A stretch of DNA of 64,000 nucleotides from contig CACLJX010000010.1 in assembly GCA_902607435.1 (NCBI GenBank), forward strand, positions 1-64,000. Reading direction: 5' to 3'. A program made the position numbers and the translations under genes. Below the pieces are notes generated by a model. It was not told the origin of the DNA, ran no database searches, and saw only the letters and a program-made list of their open reading frames with translations. Every line of letters begins with the position of its first letter. Position 1 is the stretch's first letter. Positions 40,637 to 49,245 of the stretch are shown here, in pieces. This DNA is from an uncultured Alphaproteobacteria bacterium (GTDB lineage Bacteria; Pseudomonadota; Alphaproteobacteria; HIMB59; GCA-002718135).

Positions 40637-41418
40637 TTAATAAATTTATCAATCTCGATATTCACTAGATCAGCTTTTTCAAATGTAGCCATATGTTTTG
40701 CATTTGGTACAATATATAGTTTACTATTATTAATTTTTTGATTTAGTTTCATGCTCATATTAGGTGTTGATCCCACTTCATTTTCACCTGTCATTATTAA
40801 TGTTGGCACGTAAAAATTTGAAAAATCCAAAGCATAGTTATCTGCTTCAGCAAAAAGTTTATATGCAGGTAAAAAATCTTCACTTTTGTTTTCTTGAAGA
40901 ATATTTAGAAAATAATTGTAAACATGAGGATTATTTTTCAAATATTCAGAATTGAACCATCGATTAATTGAGTCATTAGTTATACTTTTTCCTTTCAGGG
41001 CTAAATTATAACGGCTCTTAACTTGACTAATTTGTTCAACAGATCTTTTATAAACACTAGCAATGATAATTAATTTATTTATTTTATCATAATGTTTGGA
41101 TGCAAAATGTTGGGCAATTAACGCTCCTATGGAAAAACCAACTAAGTTACATTTTGTAATTTTCAAATGGTTAAGTAATTGAATTAATTGTTTGTTAAAA
41201 TTTTCAAAATGTATTTCTTTATAACCTTTTTTTGTTTTGCCGTGATTTATTAAATCATAAAAAACAATCTTGTTATTTTTAAAATATTCTTTTTGCGGTA
41301 GCCACATGGTGTTATCAAGACCAACACCGTGAATAAAAATATTAGGTATATCCGAAGAATCTATATTATGTTCAAAATAAGTAGAATTATTATCAAAACC
41401 AGTATTAAGTAATTTCAT
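40633..41418 (-). CDS. Alpha/beta hydrolase
   Basis: A 261-residue hydrolase of the PcaD/BioH-like class. The oxyanion region IFIHGVGLDNTMW lies near residues 28-40, the nucleophile Ser in GFSIGA near 97-102, and the catalytic His in NAKHMATFE near 238. At the usual catalytic-acid position it has TGENEVGSTP, so Glu may replace the usual Asp. It is the last gene of a four-gene minus-strand operon; its start overlaps the stop of the TPP enzyme gene by one base. A likely job is hydrolysing an ester, lactone or acyl intermediate of that pathway. Confidence 0.87.
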   Translation of the reverse strand: MKLLNTGFDNNSTYFEHNIDSSDIPNIFIHGVGLDNTMWLPQKEYFKNNKIVFYDLINHGKTKKGYKEIHFENFNKQLIQLLNHLKITKCNLVGFSIGALIAQHFASKHYDKINKLIIIASVYKRSVEQISQVKSRYNLALKGKSITNDSINRWFNSEYLKNNPHVYNYFLNILQENKSEDFLPAYKLFAEADNYALDFSNFYVPTLIMTGENEVGSTPNMSMKLNQKINNSKLYIVPNAKHMATFEKADLVNIEIDKFIN

Positions 41419-43130
41419 TAATTTTTATTTTGACGATGTTTGAATGAGTCTCTTCGAAAACTATAAAGAGCTTGAGGATCAACATCTACATTAATAACAG
41501 AAGGTTTATTACATTTTAATGCAGAATTAATTGCTTCTTTAAGTTCTGATATTTTTTCAACATGAAAACCTTTAGCACCATAAAGTTCAGCGACTTTATC
41601 AAAAGGAGGATTATTTATATCAGCTCCTATGTATCTTTCTCCATAAAAATCACGTTGATATGCTTTTTCTGCACCCCATGACTTATTATTCATTACTATT
41701 GTGACAGTATTAATATTATATTGAACTGCCGTACTAAGTTCAGAAATTGTCATTCCAAAACCACCATCACCCATTAAACTTATTACTGGTCGCTCTGGTT
41801 TTGCTAATTTTACACCAAGACCGCAAGCAAAAGAAAAACCAACTAGACCAAAATCTAGTGGAGTAAATAAGCTTGGAGGATTTGAATAATTAAGCATGTC
41901 TGTTGCTTGTAAACAAAGAGTTCCAGCATCTAAAGTAACTGCTGAATCTTTAGGAAGAACATCACGTAAAGTTTTAAATAAACCTGATGGTTGAATCGGA
42001 GTCTTATTAATTTCGGCATTATCATCTCTTATTTTAAGATAATTTTTTCTTTCTTTAATAAAAATTTGTGTCCATTTTTCAATTTTATTAATTTCCTTTT
42101 TTTTAGATATTTGAAGGTATAATTGTTTTGCAACAGTTCTGGCATCAGCACAAATACCAATTGAAATTGGAAAATAACGACCTAAGGCTGTTGGATCAAT
42201 TTCCACCTGAATAATAGAAGCTTGTTTATTGATATTTTCATAAGAAAAAAATGTAGAATTAAAACCAAGACGTGTTCCGAGAGCTAGAATTACATCCGCT
42301 TCTTTTACTAGTTTTGATGCAATAGGATTTCCCCGCGGACCCATTTGTCCAGCATATAAATTTTCACCAAAAGGTATAACATCACCGTGCCCAGCAGAGG
42401 CTACAATTGGTATATTTAAAATTTTGGCAAGATTAATTACATCTTGATAGCCATTTGTGTTTTTAATTCCTCCTCCAGCAATTATAATTGGTTGAGAGGA
42501 TGTTAAAATTTTATCAATTGTTTTTGATAAATCATTTATTGAAGCAACAGGTAAATTTGCATTTCGTTTATTGTTCAATTCAGTAAAGTTGGTATTAGAT
42601 GAAAGTATATCTCTCGGAAGATTGATATGTACAGGACCACATCTAGGAGTTAAAGCTAACATAAAAGCATCCTGAAATATTTCTTGTATTTTATCTGCTT
42701 GATTAATTGTCCATGTTTTTTTTGTAATAGGTTCAAATAATGTTTGTTGATCAATTTCTTGAAAGGTGTTTTTACCAACATCTTTTGAAGAAATAGCTCC
42801 TGCAATAGAGATAACAGGAGAAAAAGCTGCTGCAGCTTGAGCTACGCCTGTTATAAGATTGGTAGCTCCAGGACCGTTTTGTCCGGCAATCATTACACCA
42901 GGGAGGCCTAAAGCGCGGGCATATCCATCAGCCATGTGTGTGCCAGTACGTTCATCACGAACTCCAATAAAATTTATATCTTTAGCATCATAGAGAGCAT
43001 CAAAAATTTCCATAGTTGATGATCCTATGAGACCAAATACGTGTTTAACCTTTTCTGTTTTAAAAGATTCAACAACGGCTTTTCCACCTGATATTTTATG
43101 GATTATTTTTTTATTAGATGATTTATTCAA
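41418..43130 (-). CDS. Thiamine-diphosphate enzyme, acetolactate-synthase-like
   Basis: A 570-residue POX/AHAS-fold enzyme. The catalytic Glu is in VRDERTGTHMADG near residues 54-66, the central FAD/structural domain spans about 190-330, and the ThDP/Mg motif is SLMGDGGFGMTISELSTAVQ near 448-467 with MNNKSWGAEK after it. WGAEK in the ThDP domain is shared with sulfoacetaldehyde acetyltransferase-like enzymes, but the rest does not match Xsc well. It could be a decarboxylase, carboligase or hydroxyacyl-CoA-lyase-like enzyme. No AHAS small subunit is adjacent, so branched-chain synthesis is unlikely. The genes around it point to catabolism. Confidence 0.87.
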   Translation of the reverse strand: MNKSSNKKIIHKISGGKAVVESFKTEKVKHVFGLIGSSTMEIFDALYDAKDINFIGVRDERTGTHMADGYARALGLPGVMIAGQNGPGATNLITGVAQAAAAFSPVISIAGAISSKDVGKNTFQEIDQQTLFEPITKKTWTINQADKIQEIFQDAFMLALTPRCGPVHINLPRDILSSNTNFTELNNKRNANLPVASINDLSKTIDKILTSSQPIIIAGGGIKNTNGYQDVINLAKILNIPIVASAGHGDVIPFGENLYAGQMGPRGNPIASKLVKEADVILALGTRLGFNSTFFSYENINKQASIIQVEIDPTALGRYFPISIGICADARTVAKQLYLQISKKKEINKIEKWTQIFIKERKNYLKIRDDNAEINKTPIQPSGLFKTLRDVLPKDSAVTLDAGTLCLQATDMLNYSNPPSLFTPLDFGLVGFSFACGLGVKLAKPERPVISLMGDGGFGMTISELSTAVQYNINTVTIVMNNKSWGAEKAYQRDFYGERYIGADINNPPFDKVAELYGAKGFHVEKISELKEAINSALKCNKPSVINVDVDPQALYSFRRDSFKHRQNKN

Positions 43131-43143
43131 AATCTTTCAATTA

Positions 43144-43728
43144 TTATTTTTCGTTTTTCATTTCTTCCATATCTTGATAACGATCACCTGTTCGAGCGTG
43201 AGCTCGTCCACTTGAAGCTGCACCAATTGCAATAACTACTTCATTATCAAAAGGGGCATCATGAATAGTGAATTCCTGGGTTAAATAATAAGGTCGTAAA
43301 CCAGCATCTGTTTTATGCATCATAGGGATTGATATAACACAACCAGCAGTTCCTCTTGTATTTGTAAAACTTAAGTAAGATGTTCCTCCAACAGCTTCTC
43401 TAAATTTATTACCAAATCTCAGTGTATGAATAAAAGCTGATGCATGTTCAATCTCACCTTTAAGTCCGACAACTGCAGCCTTACCATAAGCTAAAACTTT
43501 TTCACCAGAACCAATTTCATTTAGTAGTTCTTTAACTAAAAAATCACCAAGTGGAGGAGCATATTTAAGAATTTCGGGCCTTAAATCTTCAACAAATTCT
43601 CTATCAATCCAAGGATTAGTAATAACGGCAGCTACAGATACCAGCTCAACTGGTTTTTCTGCTTTTTTACCCCCTTCAATAAAAGTACGATCTACAGATT
43701 TAACAAATTTGCGAATTTCTAGACTCAT
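43144..43728 (-). CDS. AA_synth (DUF1185) family protein
   Basis: A 194-residue member of the 'amino acid synthesis' family (Pfam AA_synth, DUF1185), known from structures but without proven activity. Recognisable features are VAAVITNPW near residues 33-41, AYGKAAVVGLKGEIEHASA near 100-118, FTNTRGTAGCVISIPMMHKTD near 141-161, and the C-terminal ASSGRAHARTGDR. It lies directly between a luciferase-like flavin enzyme and the ThDP enzyme on the same strand with gaps of 0 and 13 bases. Such genes commonly travel with monooxygenases in catabolic clusters. Confidence 0.85.
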   Translation of the reverse strand: MSLEIRKFVKSVDRTFIEGGKKAEKPVELVSVAAVITNPWIDREFVEDLRPEILKYAPPLGDFLVKELLNEIGSGEKVLAYGKAAVVGLKGEIEHASAFIHTLRFGNKFREAVGGTSYLSFTNTRGTAGCVISIPMMHKTDAGLRPYYLTQEFTIHDAPFDNEVVIAIGAASSGRAHARTGDRYQDMEEMKNEK

Positions 43729-44898
43729 CTATGAAGCTTTTTTAATATCGGCTTTAATATTATTTTTAAAATGAGGCATTACTTTTTCTGTAAATAACTT
43801 AATGCTTTTCATACAATTTTCGTGTTTAACACCTGGAAAATTTGACCAGACTTGCAAATACTGCAGATTAAGTTCTGATTGTAATTCTTTTATTTTATCT
43901 ATTACAAATTCCGGCGTACCAAAAAGCATATTTCGTTTATGGAGAAAATCATAAGAAAGTAAGTCAAGTTTGTTTTCTGTCTTTGGAAGTTCTTCCTCAG
44001 GATCCATATGCATACCTAATCCTCTCCAGTGACAAACCCAGCGCATGTAATTAACCATTTGTTCTCCAGCAAGTTCTTTTGCTTCTTCCATAGTATCAGC
44101 TATAAACATATCTCGCACTAAACAAACACCTTCTCCAAGAGGCACATCTCTATTTTCTGCTTCTGATTTTGCTTTTTTATAAATCTCAAAACGTTTTTTT
44201 AAAGCTTTTACTGTTGGTATCCACATAATTGTATTAATATCATTTTTAGCAGCCCACTCAATCGAACTTGGACTATCTACAACTTGCCATAATGGGGGAT
44301 GAGGTTGTTGGATTGGTTGTGGTACAACGCTAATTTTTTTTAAAATATTTGTTTTCGTATCAACAAATTCATTGCTTGGAGGGCTTAAGTCATGTTGCCA
44401 CTCAAAATTAGGAGAAGGATAGGTATAAAATTCACCATGATGACTAAAAAATTTTTCTGTCCAAGCTTTTTTCATAATTGTGATTGTTTCTTCGAATAAT
44501 CTGAAATTTTTTGATTGATCTTTTAAATCAGCTTCAATGTTAAGATGTATAGCTTCTCGGCCATAAATGCCACGTCCAATTCCAGCCTCAATACGTCCAT
44601 TAGAAAGATGATCCAATAAAGCAATATCTTCTGCAACTCGAATTGGATTCCAAAAAGTTATTATATTAGCTGCTTGCCCAATACGTATACTCGATGTTCT
44701 TGCTGCAATATCTGCACCGATCATTAAGGCATTTGGGCATAGTTCCATACCTTCATGATTAAAATGATGCTCAGTATACCAAATTGAATCCCAATTATTT
44801 TTGTCGCAGTAAATAGCAATATCACGCATGTTATTAATAACATCAGTATAAGGTTCATGCTTCCAATTGGTCCCATTACAAAAATAACCGATTTTCAT
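43729..44898 (-). CDS. LLM-class flavin-dependent oxidoreductase
   Basis: A 389-residue luciferase-like monooxygenase barrel. It starts MKIGYFCNGTNW. Typical features are WYTEHHFNHEGM near residues 41-52, RIGQAANIITFWNPIRVAED near 72-91, LDHLSNGRIEAGIGRGI near 95-111, and PHPPLWQVVDSP near 200. It uses FMNH2 (or F420-like flavin) and O2 to oxygenate a small organic substrate, so a flavin reductase encoded elsewhere is needed. It is first in the four-gene operon with AA_synth, ThDP enzyme and hydrolase and probably does the initial attack on the unknown substrate. Confidence 0.88.
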   Translation of the reverse strand: MKIGYFCNGTNWKHEPYTDVINNMRDIAIYCDKNNWDSIWYTEHHFNHEGMELCPNALMIGADIAARTSSIRIGQAANIITFWNPIRVAEDIALLDHLSNGRIEAGIGRGIYGREAIHLNIEADLKDQSKNFRLFEETITIMKKAWTEKFFSHHGEFYTYPSPNFEWQHDLSPPSNEFVDTKTNILKKISVVPQPIQQPHPPLWQVVDSPSSIEWAAKNDINTIMWIPTVKALKKRFEIYKKAKSEAENRDVPLGEGVCLVRDMFIADTMEEAKELAGEQMVNYMRWVCHWRGLGMHMDPEEELPKTENKLDLLSYDFLHKRNMLFGTPEFVIDKIKELQSELNLQYLQVWSNFPGVKHENCMKSIKLFTEKVMPHFKNNIKADIKKAS

Positions 44899-45073
44899 TT
44901 ATCTACCTTAATGATTTTAAAGGCGACCGATCCCGCTTCCGTTATGTAACGATGAGTTATGTATCGCAAAAAAATTATAAATTATTGTATATCTTAAATC
45001 AAATCTAACATCATTAATGTTATAAAAAAAGCTGGGATTATTTAGAAAAAACCAATACAAGATCCTTATTTTA

Positions 45074-45733
45074 ATGATTCAAAATATAATTTTCGATTTT
45101 GATGGAGTTTTGGTAGATAGTGAAATAATTGTTTCGAGAGCTTTTCGTCAATATTTAGGTGACCGCAATATAATTGTGACTGATAAAGAATTTGCAAATT
45201 TTGCAGGTAATAGAACTATTGAAGTTATTGGAAAATTATCAAAGAAATTTAATATCCAAAACAATAAAAAATTTTATCATGATATTATGGCTATTGCTAA
45301 CAATATTTACATTAAAGAACTGACTACTGTTATTGGCGTTGAAAAATTTATTAATGAAATTGACCATCAAAAATTTATTGCATCTAATAGCGGGAAAAAA
45401 AGGATTATTCAGGGTTTAAAAAACGTTCATCTTTTTCGTTTTTTTAAAGAAGAAAATATTTTTTCTTTTGATATGGTTAAAGAACCAAAACCTGAGCCTG
45501 ATGTTTATTTAAAAGTTATTGATGATTCTAATATTAATCCAGAAAAAACTATTATTATTGAAGATAGTGTAGTGGGAGTTCAAGCAGGTGTTGCAGCCAA
45601 TATAAAAGTAATAGGTTTAACAGCTGGAGGGCACTGGTTTGATGAACGTTCTTCACAGGAATTGCTTGATGTTGGAGCCTATACAGTTGTCAAAAACTAT
45701 CAAGATCTGTTAAAAACAATTGAAGAATTATAA
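45074..45733 (+). CDS. HAD-superfamily hydrolase (beta-PGM/GPP-like)
   Basis: A 219-residue HAD subfamily IA protein with cap C1. Motif I is DFDGVLVDSE (Asp8, Asp10), motif II lies in IASNSGKKR near 105, motif III is the Lys in KEPKPEPDVY near 140, and motif IV is IIEDSVVGVQAG near 165. It hydrolyses or moves phosphate on a small metabolite, possibly a sugar phosphate. Its stop overlaps the start of the following methyltransferase gene by one base. Confidence 0.9.
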   Translation: MIQNIIFDFDGVLVDSEIIVSRAFRQYLGDRNIIVTDKEFANFAGNRTIEVIGKLSKKFNIQNNKKFYHDIMAIANNIYIKELTTVIGVEKFINEIDHQKFIASNSGKKRIIQGLKNVHLFRFFKEENIFSFDMVKEPKPEPDVYLKVIDDSNINPEKTIIIEDSVVGVQAGVAANIKVIGLTAGGHWFDERSSQELLDVGAYTVVKNYQDLLKTIEEL

Positions 45734-46194
45734 TGAATGGTCCAAATATAAAAGGTCATCCTTTATGGATTGCAGTTAGTTTATTGGTAGCCTCCTATAT
45801 TATTGGGGAATTTTTTTTCCCAAAATATCCTCTCTTTTACTTTATTCATTTAATTGGAATATTGGGTTTAATTGTAAGTGTAAGTTTTTTTATTGCGGCA
45901 TTTAATCTATTTAAATCTTATGAAGAAGATCCTTACCCCACAACAATTTCAAAAAAACTTATTAAAACAGGTATTTATGCATATACACGCAATCCTATTT
46001 ATGTAGCATTTGTAGGATTTAATCTTTGTATGTTTTTAGTTTTTGAAAATGTTATGTATTTTATATCATCAATAGGTCTTAGTATATGGTTACATCATTG
46101 GGTAATTAAAGTTGAAGAAGAGTATTTACTTGATAAATTTTCTGATGAATTTACGCAATATAAAAATTCTGTAAAACGCTGGTTATTTTTTTAA
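45733..46194 (+). CDS. ICMT/PEMT-like membrane methyltransferase
   Basis: A 153-residue membrane protein with four helices (about residues 9-27, 35-57, 90-120). The SAM-binding segment typical of the isoprenylcysteine methyltransferase-like family is here: GIYAYTRNPIYVAFVG near 78-93, and the C-terminal EEEYLLDKFSDEFTQYKN near 122-140. It methylates a membrane-associated substrate, which is unknown in bacteria of this type. It is coupled to the HAD gene and overlaps the convergent kinase gene by 12 bases. Confidence 0.85.
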   Translation: MNGPNIKGHPLWIAVSLLVASYIIGEFFFPKYPLFYFIHLIGILGLIVSVSFFIAAFNLFKSYEEDPYPTTISKKLIKTGIYAYTRNPIYVAFVGFNLCMFLVFENVMYFISSIGLSIWLHHWVIKVEEEYLLDKFSDEFTQYKNSVKRWLFF

Positions 46195-47061
46195 TTTTTT
46201 TTCAATACTTTTTATTTTTTGATTTTTATCTACAAATATTGCTAGGTCAGCTTTTTTGGGCATAATTTTTATCATCCATTTAGTAATTTTTTCATAATGT
46301 TGTATAAAATATATTATATTTTTTTTTGACATACCTTTAATTGACTTATTTCTATTTAATTTCTTAAGATAATTTTCTTGATTATATCTCCATTTTAATA
46401 CGCAAGAAAAAGAAGGAGGTTTAAAGAATATCAACCCATCAAATTTTTTATATAATTCAGAGTACTCTTTTTTTAACTTTTCATTGTAATAATTTCTCCA
46501 TATATATTTTTTATCAAATTTTTTTTCTAATTCATTTATATTGTTATGGAGATATTCTTTATTTAATGCTGGAGATCCACAACACCAACCTTCTAGAATC
46601 AGGATATCAGATTTTTTGTTAATTATTTTCCTTTTCTTTATTTTGGAGTCAGTTAATTTATCAAAAATAGGAATTTTAATAGGATATTGAGATTTCTTAA
46701 ATTTTTCAATAATATTAAATATTTCTTTTATATTATGCGTTCCAGGTACACCTCTTGTTATCATCAATGGATGTACAGATTTTGATAATAAATTTCTTTT
46801 AGATTTGTCATAATAGAAGTCATCTAAACTTAGTGTTAGTAGTCGTTTACCAAAAAACCTATAAAAATTTTTGTTTAAAATTTTTAGAATAGTTGTTTTT
46901 CCAATACCTTGAGATCCTGAAATCAAGAACATATTTTTTTTTGAATTATTCAAAAAGAAAAATATTGGAAGAATTTTTTTTTCTATTTCTTTTTTGGAAA
47001 CTTCTTTATTGGTAAATTCAATAAAATTATTATGGATACAATCAATCAATACCTTCAGCAT
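46183..47061 (-). CDS. D-glycerate 3-kinase (GLYK type)
   Basis: A 292-residue P-loop kinase related to phosphoribulokinase/pantothenate kinase folds. Walker A is ISGSQGIGKTT near residues 47-57, followed by the family motifs LSLDDFYYDKSKR near 76, HPLMITRGVPGTHN near 97-110 and LILEGWCCG near 153. These are typical of plant-type glycerate kinase and yeast Tda10. It would make 3-phosphoglycerate from glycerate. The protein is very Lys- and Asn-rich, a result of the AT bias. It stands alone on the minus strand. Confidence 0.85.
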   Translation of the reverse strand: MLKVLIDCIHNNFIEFTNKEVSKKEIEKKILPIFFFLNNSKKNMFLISGSQGIGKTTILKILNKNFYRFFGKRLLTLSLDDFYYDKSKRNLLSKSVHPLMITRGVPGTHNIKEIFNIIEKFKKSQYPIKIPIFDKLTDSKIKKRKIINKKSDILILEGWCCGSPALNKEYLHNNINELEKKFDKKYIWRNYYNEKLKKEYSELYKKFDGLIFFKPPSFSCVLKWRYNQENYLKKLNRNKSIKGMSKKNIIYFIQHYEKITKWMIKIMPKKADLAIFVDKNQKIKSIEKKLKK

Positions 47062-47156
47062 AATAAAATATAGTAATATTTATCAGATTTAATAATTTAT
47101 GATTATATGTTAATATTATTATAAATAATAATTTTTTATAAAATATTAATTAATAT

Positions 47157-47765
47157 ATGAAATTTCTATTTGATTTAGGAGGTGTTTTTTTTGACTGGCA
47201 CCCAAAATATTTTTATAAATCTGTTTTTTCTTCTGATAAGGAGATGAATAATTTTCTTAATAAAATTTGTAATCCAGAATGGAATCTTCGACAAGATGCA
47301 GGAAGGCTAATTAAAGAAGGCGAAAATGAGTTAATAAAAAAATTTCCTAACTATACAAAAGAAATCAATATGTATTATGCTAATCATCGTAATATGATTC
47401 AAGGAATTTTTCAAAATTCTATTGATACTTTGTTGGAATTAAAATCTCAAGGATATTTATGTTATGTTTTATCTAACTGGTCCGCAGAAACATTTGTTGG
47501 TATGGAAGAAGATTATTCTTTTTTAAAAAAATTTGATGGTCTGCTTATATCTGGGGAAGTAAAACTAGTTAAACCAGATAAAAAAATATTTGAATTAGCA
47601 ATTTCAAGATTTTTGTTGAATCCTAAAGAAACAGTATTTATTGATGACAACATAGAAAATATTGATTCAGCAAAAGAATTGAATTTTATAACGATACACC
47701 TTGTTGAACCTCATCAAATAAGAAAAAAAATAAAAAAACATTTGAAAAACAATGAAAAACTATAA
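47157..47765 (+). CDS. HAD-superfamily phosphatase (YihX-like)
   Basis: A 202-residue HAD IA hydrolase. Motif I reads FDLGGVFFDWHP: the nucleophile Asp6 is present, and a Gly sits where many HADs have the second Asp, as in the YihX group. Motif II is VLSNWSAE near residue 107, motif III is VKLVKPDKKIFE near 140, and motif IV is VFIDDNIENIDSAKEL near 163. It would dephosphorylate a small sugar phosphate. It is the last plus-strand gene before a convergent ABC ATPase gene. Confidence 0.87.
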   Translation: MKFLFDLGGVFFDWHPKYFYKSVFSSDKEMNNFLNKICNPEWNLRQDAGRLIKEGENELIKKFPNYTKEINMYYANHRNMIQGIFQNSIDTLLELKSQGYLCYVLSNWSAETFVGMEEDYSFLKKFDGLLISGEVKLVKPDKKIFELAISRFLLNPKETVFIDDNIENIDSAKELNFITIHLVEPHQIRKKIKKHLKNNEKL

Positions 47766-47767
47766 AG

Positions 47768-47831
47768 GAGCAGAGAAGTTTACTTGGAGGAAAATTTCAG
47801 TAGGAGGAAATTATTTCAAAACTCTCTGCTC
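47768..47831 (-). ncRNA. Possible structured small RNA with anti-SD loops
   Basis: Between two convergent genes, 47768-47781 pairs with 47819-47831 over 13 bp with one bulged A. Inside, 47793-47798 pairs with 47807-47812 (6 bp). Read on the minus strand, the 8-base inner loop is CTCCTACT and the internal loop holds a second CCTCC. Such exposed CCUCC sequences are common in alphaproteobacterial trans-acting small RNAs that block ribosome-binding sites. It could instead be a plus-strand 3'-end structure of the HAD gene. No T-run terminator is present, which weakens the call. Confidence 0.3.
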
Positions 47832-47941
47832 GCTGCTTATATTAAATATAGTATATATATTTTGCGAACATGATTTATAAAATGGCAAAATTGTTGATTA
47901 TTTATAGATTAGTTTCGTTGTCGATTCTTACTAAATATGTA

Positions 47942-49021
47942 TTATTTAAAGGCTTGATTGTTGTTATCAAACAAGTGACATCTTGAGGATATAAAGCCAA
48001 CTTTAACAGTATCTCCAACTTTAATTTTAGTGTCTCCTTCAGCTTCTACAACAAGTGGCTCACCATCTTTTTCTAAATATAGATAAGTGCCAGAGCCTAA
48101 TTTTTCAACAACAAATACTTTGCTTTCCCAACTGGCATCACCGTTTTGATTTACTAAAATATGTTCTGGTCGAATACCAATTTGTACATTGTCTCCTTGA
48201 GAAACATTTGTAGATGTTTTCGAAACAATTATTTTAGATGATCCAAGGATATCAACCTCTGTTTCCTTGTCACTATTGCTTAAAACAGAAGTAGAAATAA
48301 AATTCATTTTTGGTGAGCCAATAAATCCTGCAACAAATAAATTTGATGGATGATTGTATAATCCCATTGGCGATCCTTTTTGAGACACCTCGCCGTCATC
48401 AAGTACTACAATATCATCAGCTAGTGTCATTGCCTCTGTTTGATCATGAGTTACATATATCATTGTTGCATTTAACTGATCATGTAATTTAGCTAGCTCA
48501 ACACGCATTTGTACACGAAGAGCAGCATCTAAATTAGATAATGGTTCATCAAATAAGAAGACTTTTGGTTTGCGAGTGATTGCACGTCCAATAGCAACAC
48601 GTTGACGTTGGCCACCTGAAAGCTGTTTTGGTTTTCGTTGTAAATAATCTTCTATTTGAAGAATGCGTGCTGCTTCAAATACTCTTTCATTAATTTCATC
48701 TTTGGATCTTTTTTCTAATTTAAGTCCAAAAGCCATATTATCAAAAACAGTCATGTGAGGATAGAGAGCATATGATTGAAATACCATTGCAATGTTGCGT
48801 TGTTTTGGTGGTAGATCATTAACTACTTCGCCATCTATAGAAATTGTTCCTGAATTAATGTCTTCTAGCCCTGCTATCATTCTTAACATAGTAGATTTAC
48901 CGCAACCACTAGGTCCAACTAAAACTGTAAAAGATTGGCTTTTTACATCAAGAGATATATCTTTGATAACATGAACATCTCCAAAATATTTATTGATTGT
49001 ATTTATATTTATATCTGCCAC
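47942..49021 (-). CDS. Sugar ABC transporter ATPase (UgpC/MsmK/MalK type)
   Basis: A 359-residue ATPase. Walker A GPSGCGKST is near residues 36-44, the Q-loop VFQSYALYPHMTVFDNMAFG near 80-99, signature LSGGQRQRVAIGRA near 131-144, Walker B VFLFDEPLSNLDA near 152-164 and the switch HDQTEAMTLA. The C-terminal 130 residues form the TOBE/OB domain (IGIRPEH). The start is a GTG ending at 49021, preceded by AGGAGG at five bases; an in-frame TTG nine codons earlier overlaps that site and is rejected. It has no permease next to it, so it may serve the importer at 34764-37823 and others as a shared ATPase. Confidence 0.93.
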   Translation of the reverse strand: MADININTINKYFGDVHVIKDISLDVKSQSFTVLVGPSGCGKSTMLRMIAGLEDINSGTISIDGEVVNDLPPKQRNIAMVFQSYALYPHMTVFDNMAFGLKLEKRSKDEINERVFEAARILQIEDYLQRKPKQLSGGQRQRVAIGRAITRKPKVFLFDEPLSNLDAALRVQMRVELAKLHDQLNATMIYVTHDQTEAMTLADDIVVLDDGEVSQKGSPMGLYNHPSNLFVAGFIGSPKMNFISTSVLSNSDKETEVDILGSSKIIVSKTSTNVSQGDNVQIGIRPEHILVNQNGDASWESKVFVVEKLGSGTYLYLEKDGEPLVVEAEGDTKIKVGDTVKVGFISSRCHLFDNNNQAFK

Positions 49022-49245
49022 TTCATCCTCCTTTGAGCGATCTTTCAAGTGCTATCTTAAATTAATGCAATATTAAATTAGAAGCAACTAAATTAAATAT
49101 CCTGAATTTCAATCATGTAATTCAACATTTTTATAATAAAACAATATAATATAAAATATTATTTTAAATATACTGATTTGTTAGTTAAATTGCCGAAATT
49201 TAATAGATTTGTATAATAAATAAAACATTTGTATAAAGCGAGCTT

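Noticed and set aside
41418-43130. Acetolactate synthase of branched-chain amino-acid synthesis
   Set aside because: No small regulatory subunit or ilvC is adjacent, and the operon context is catabolic.
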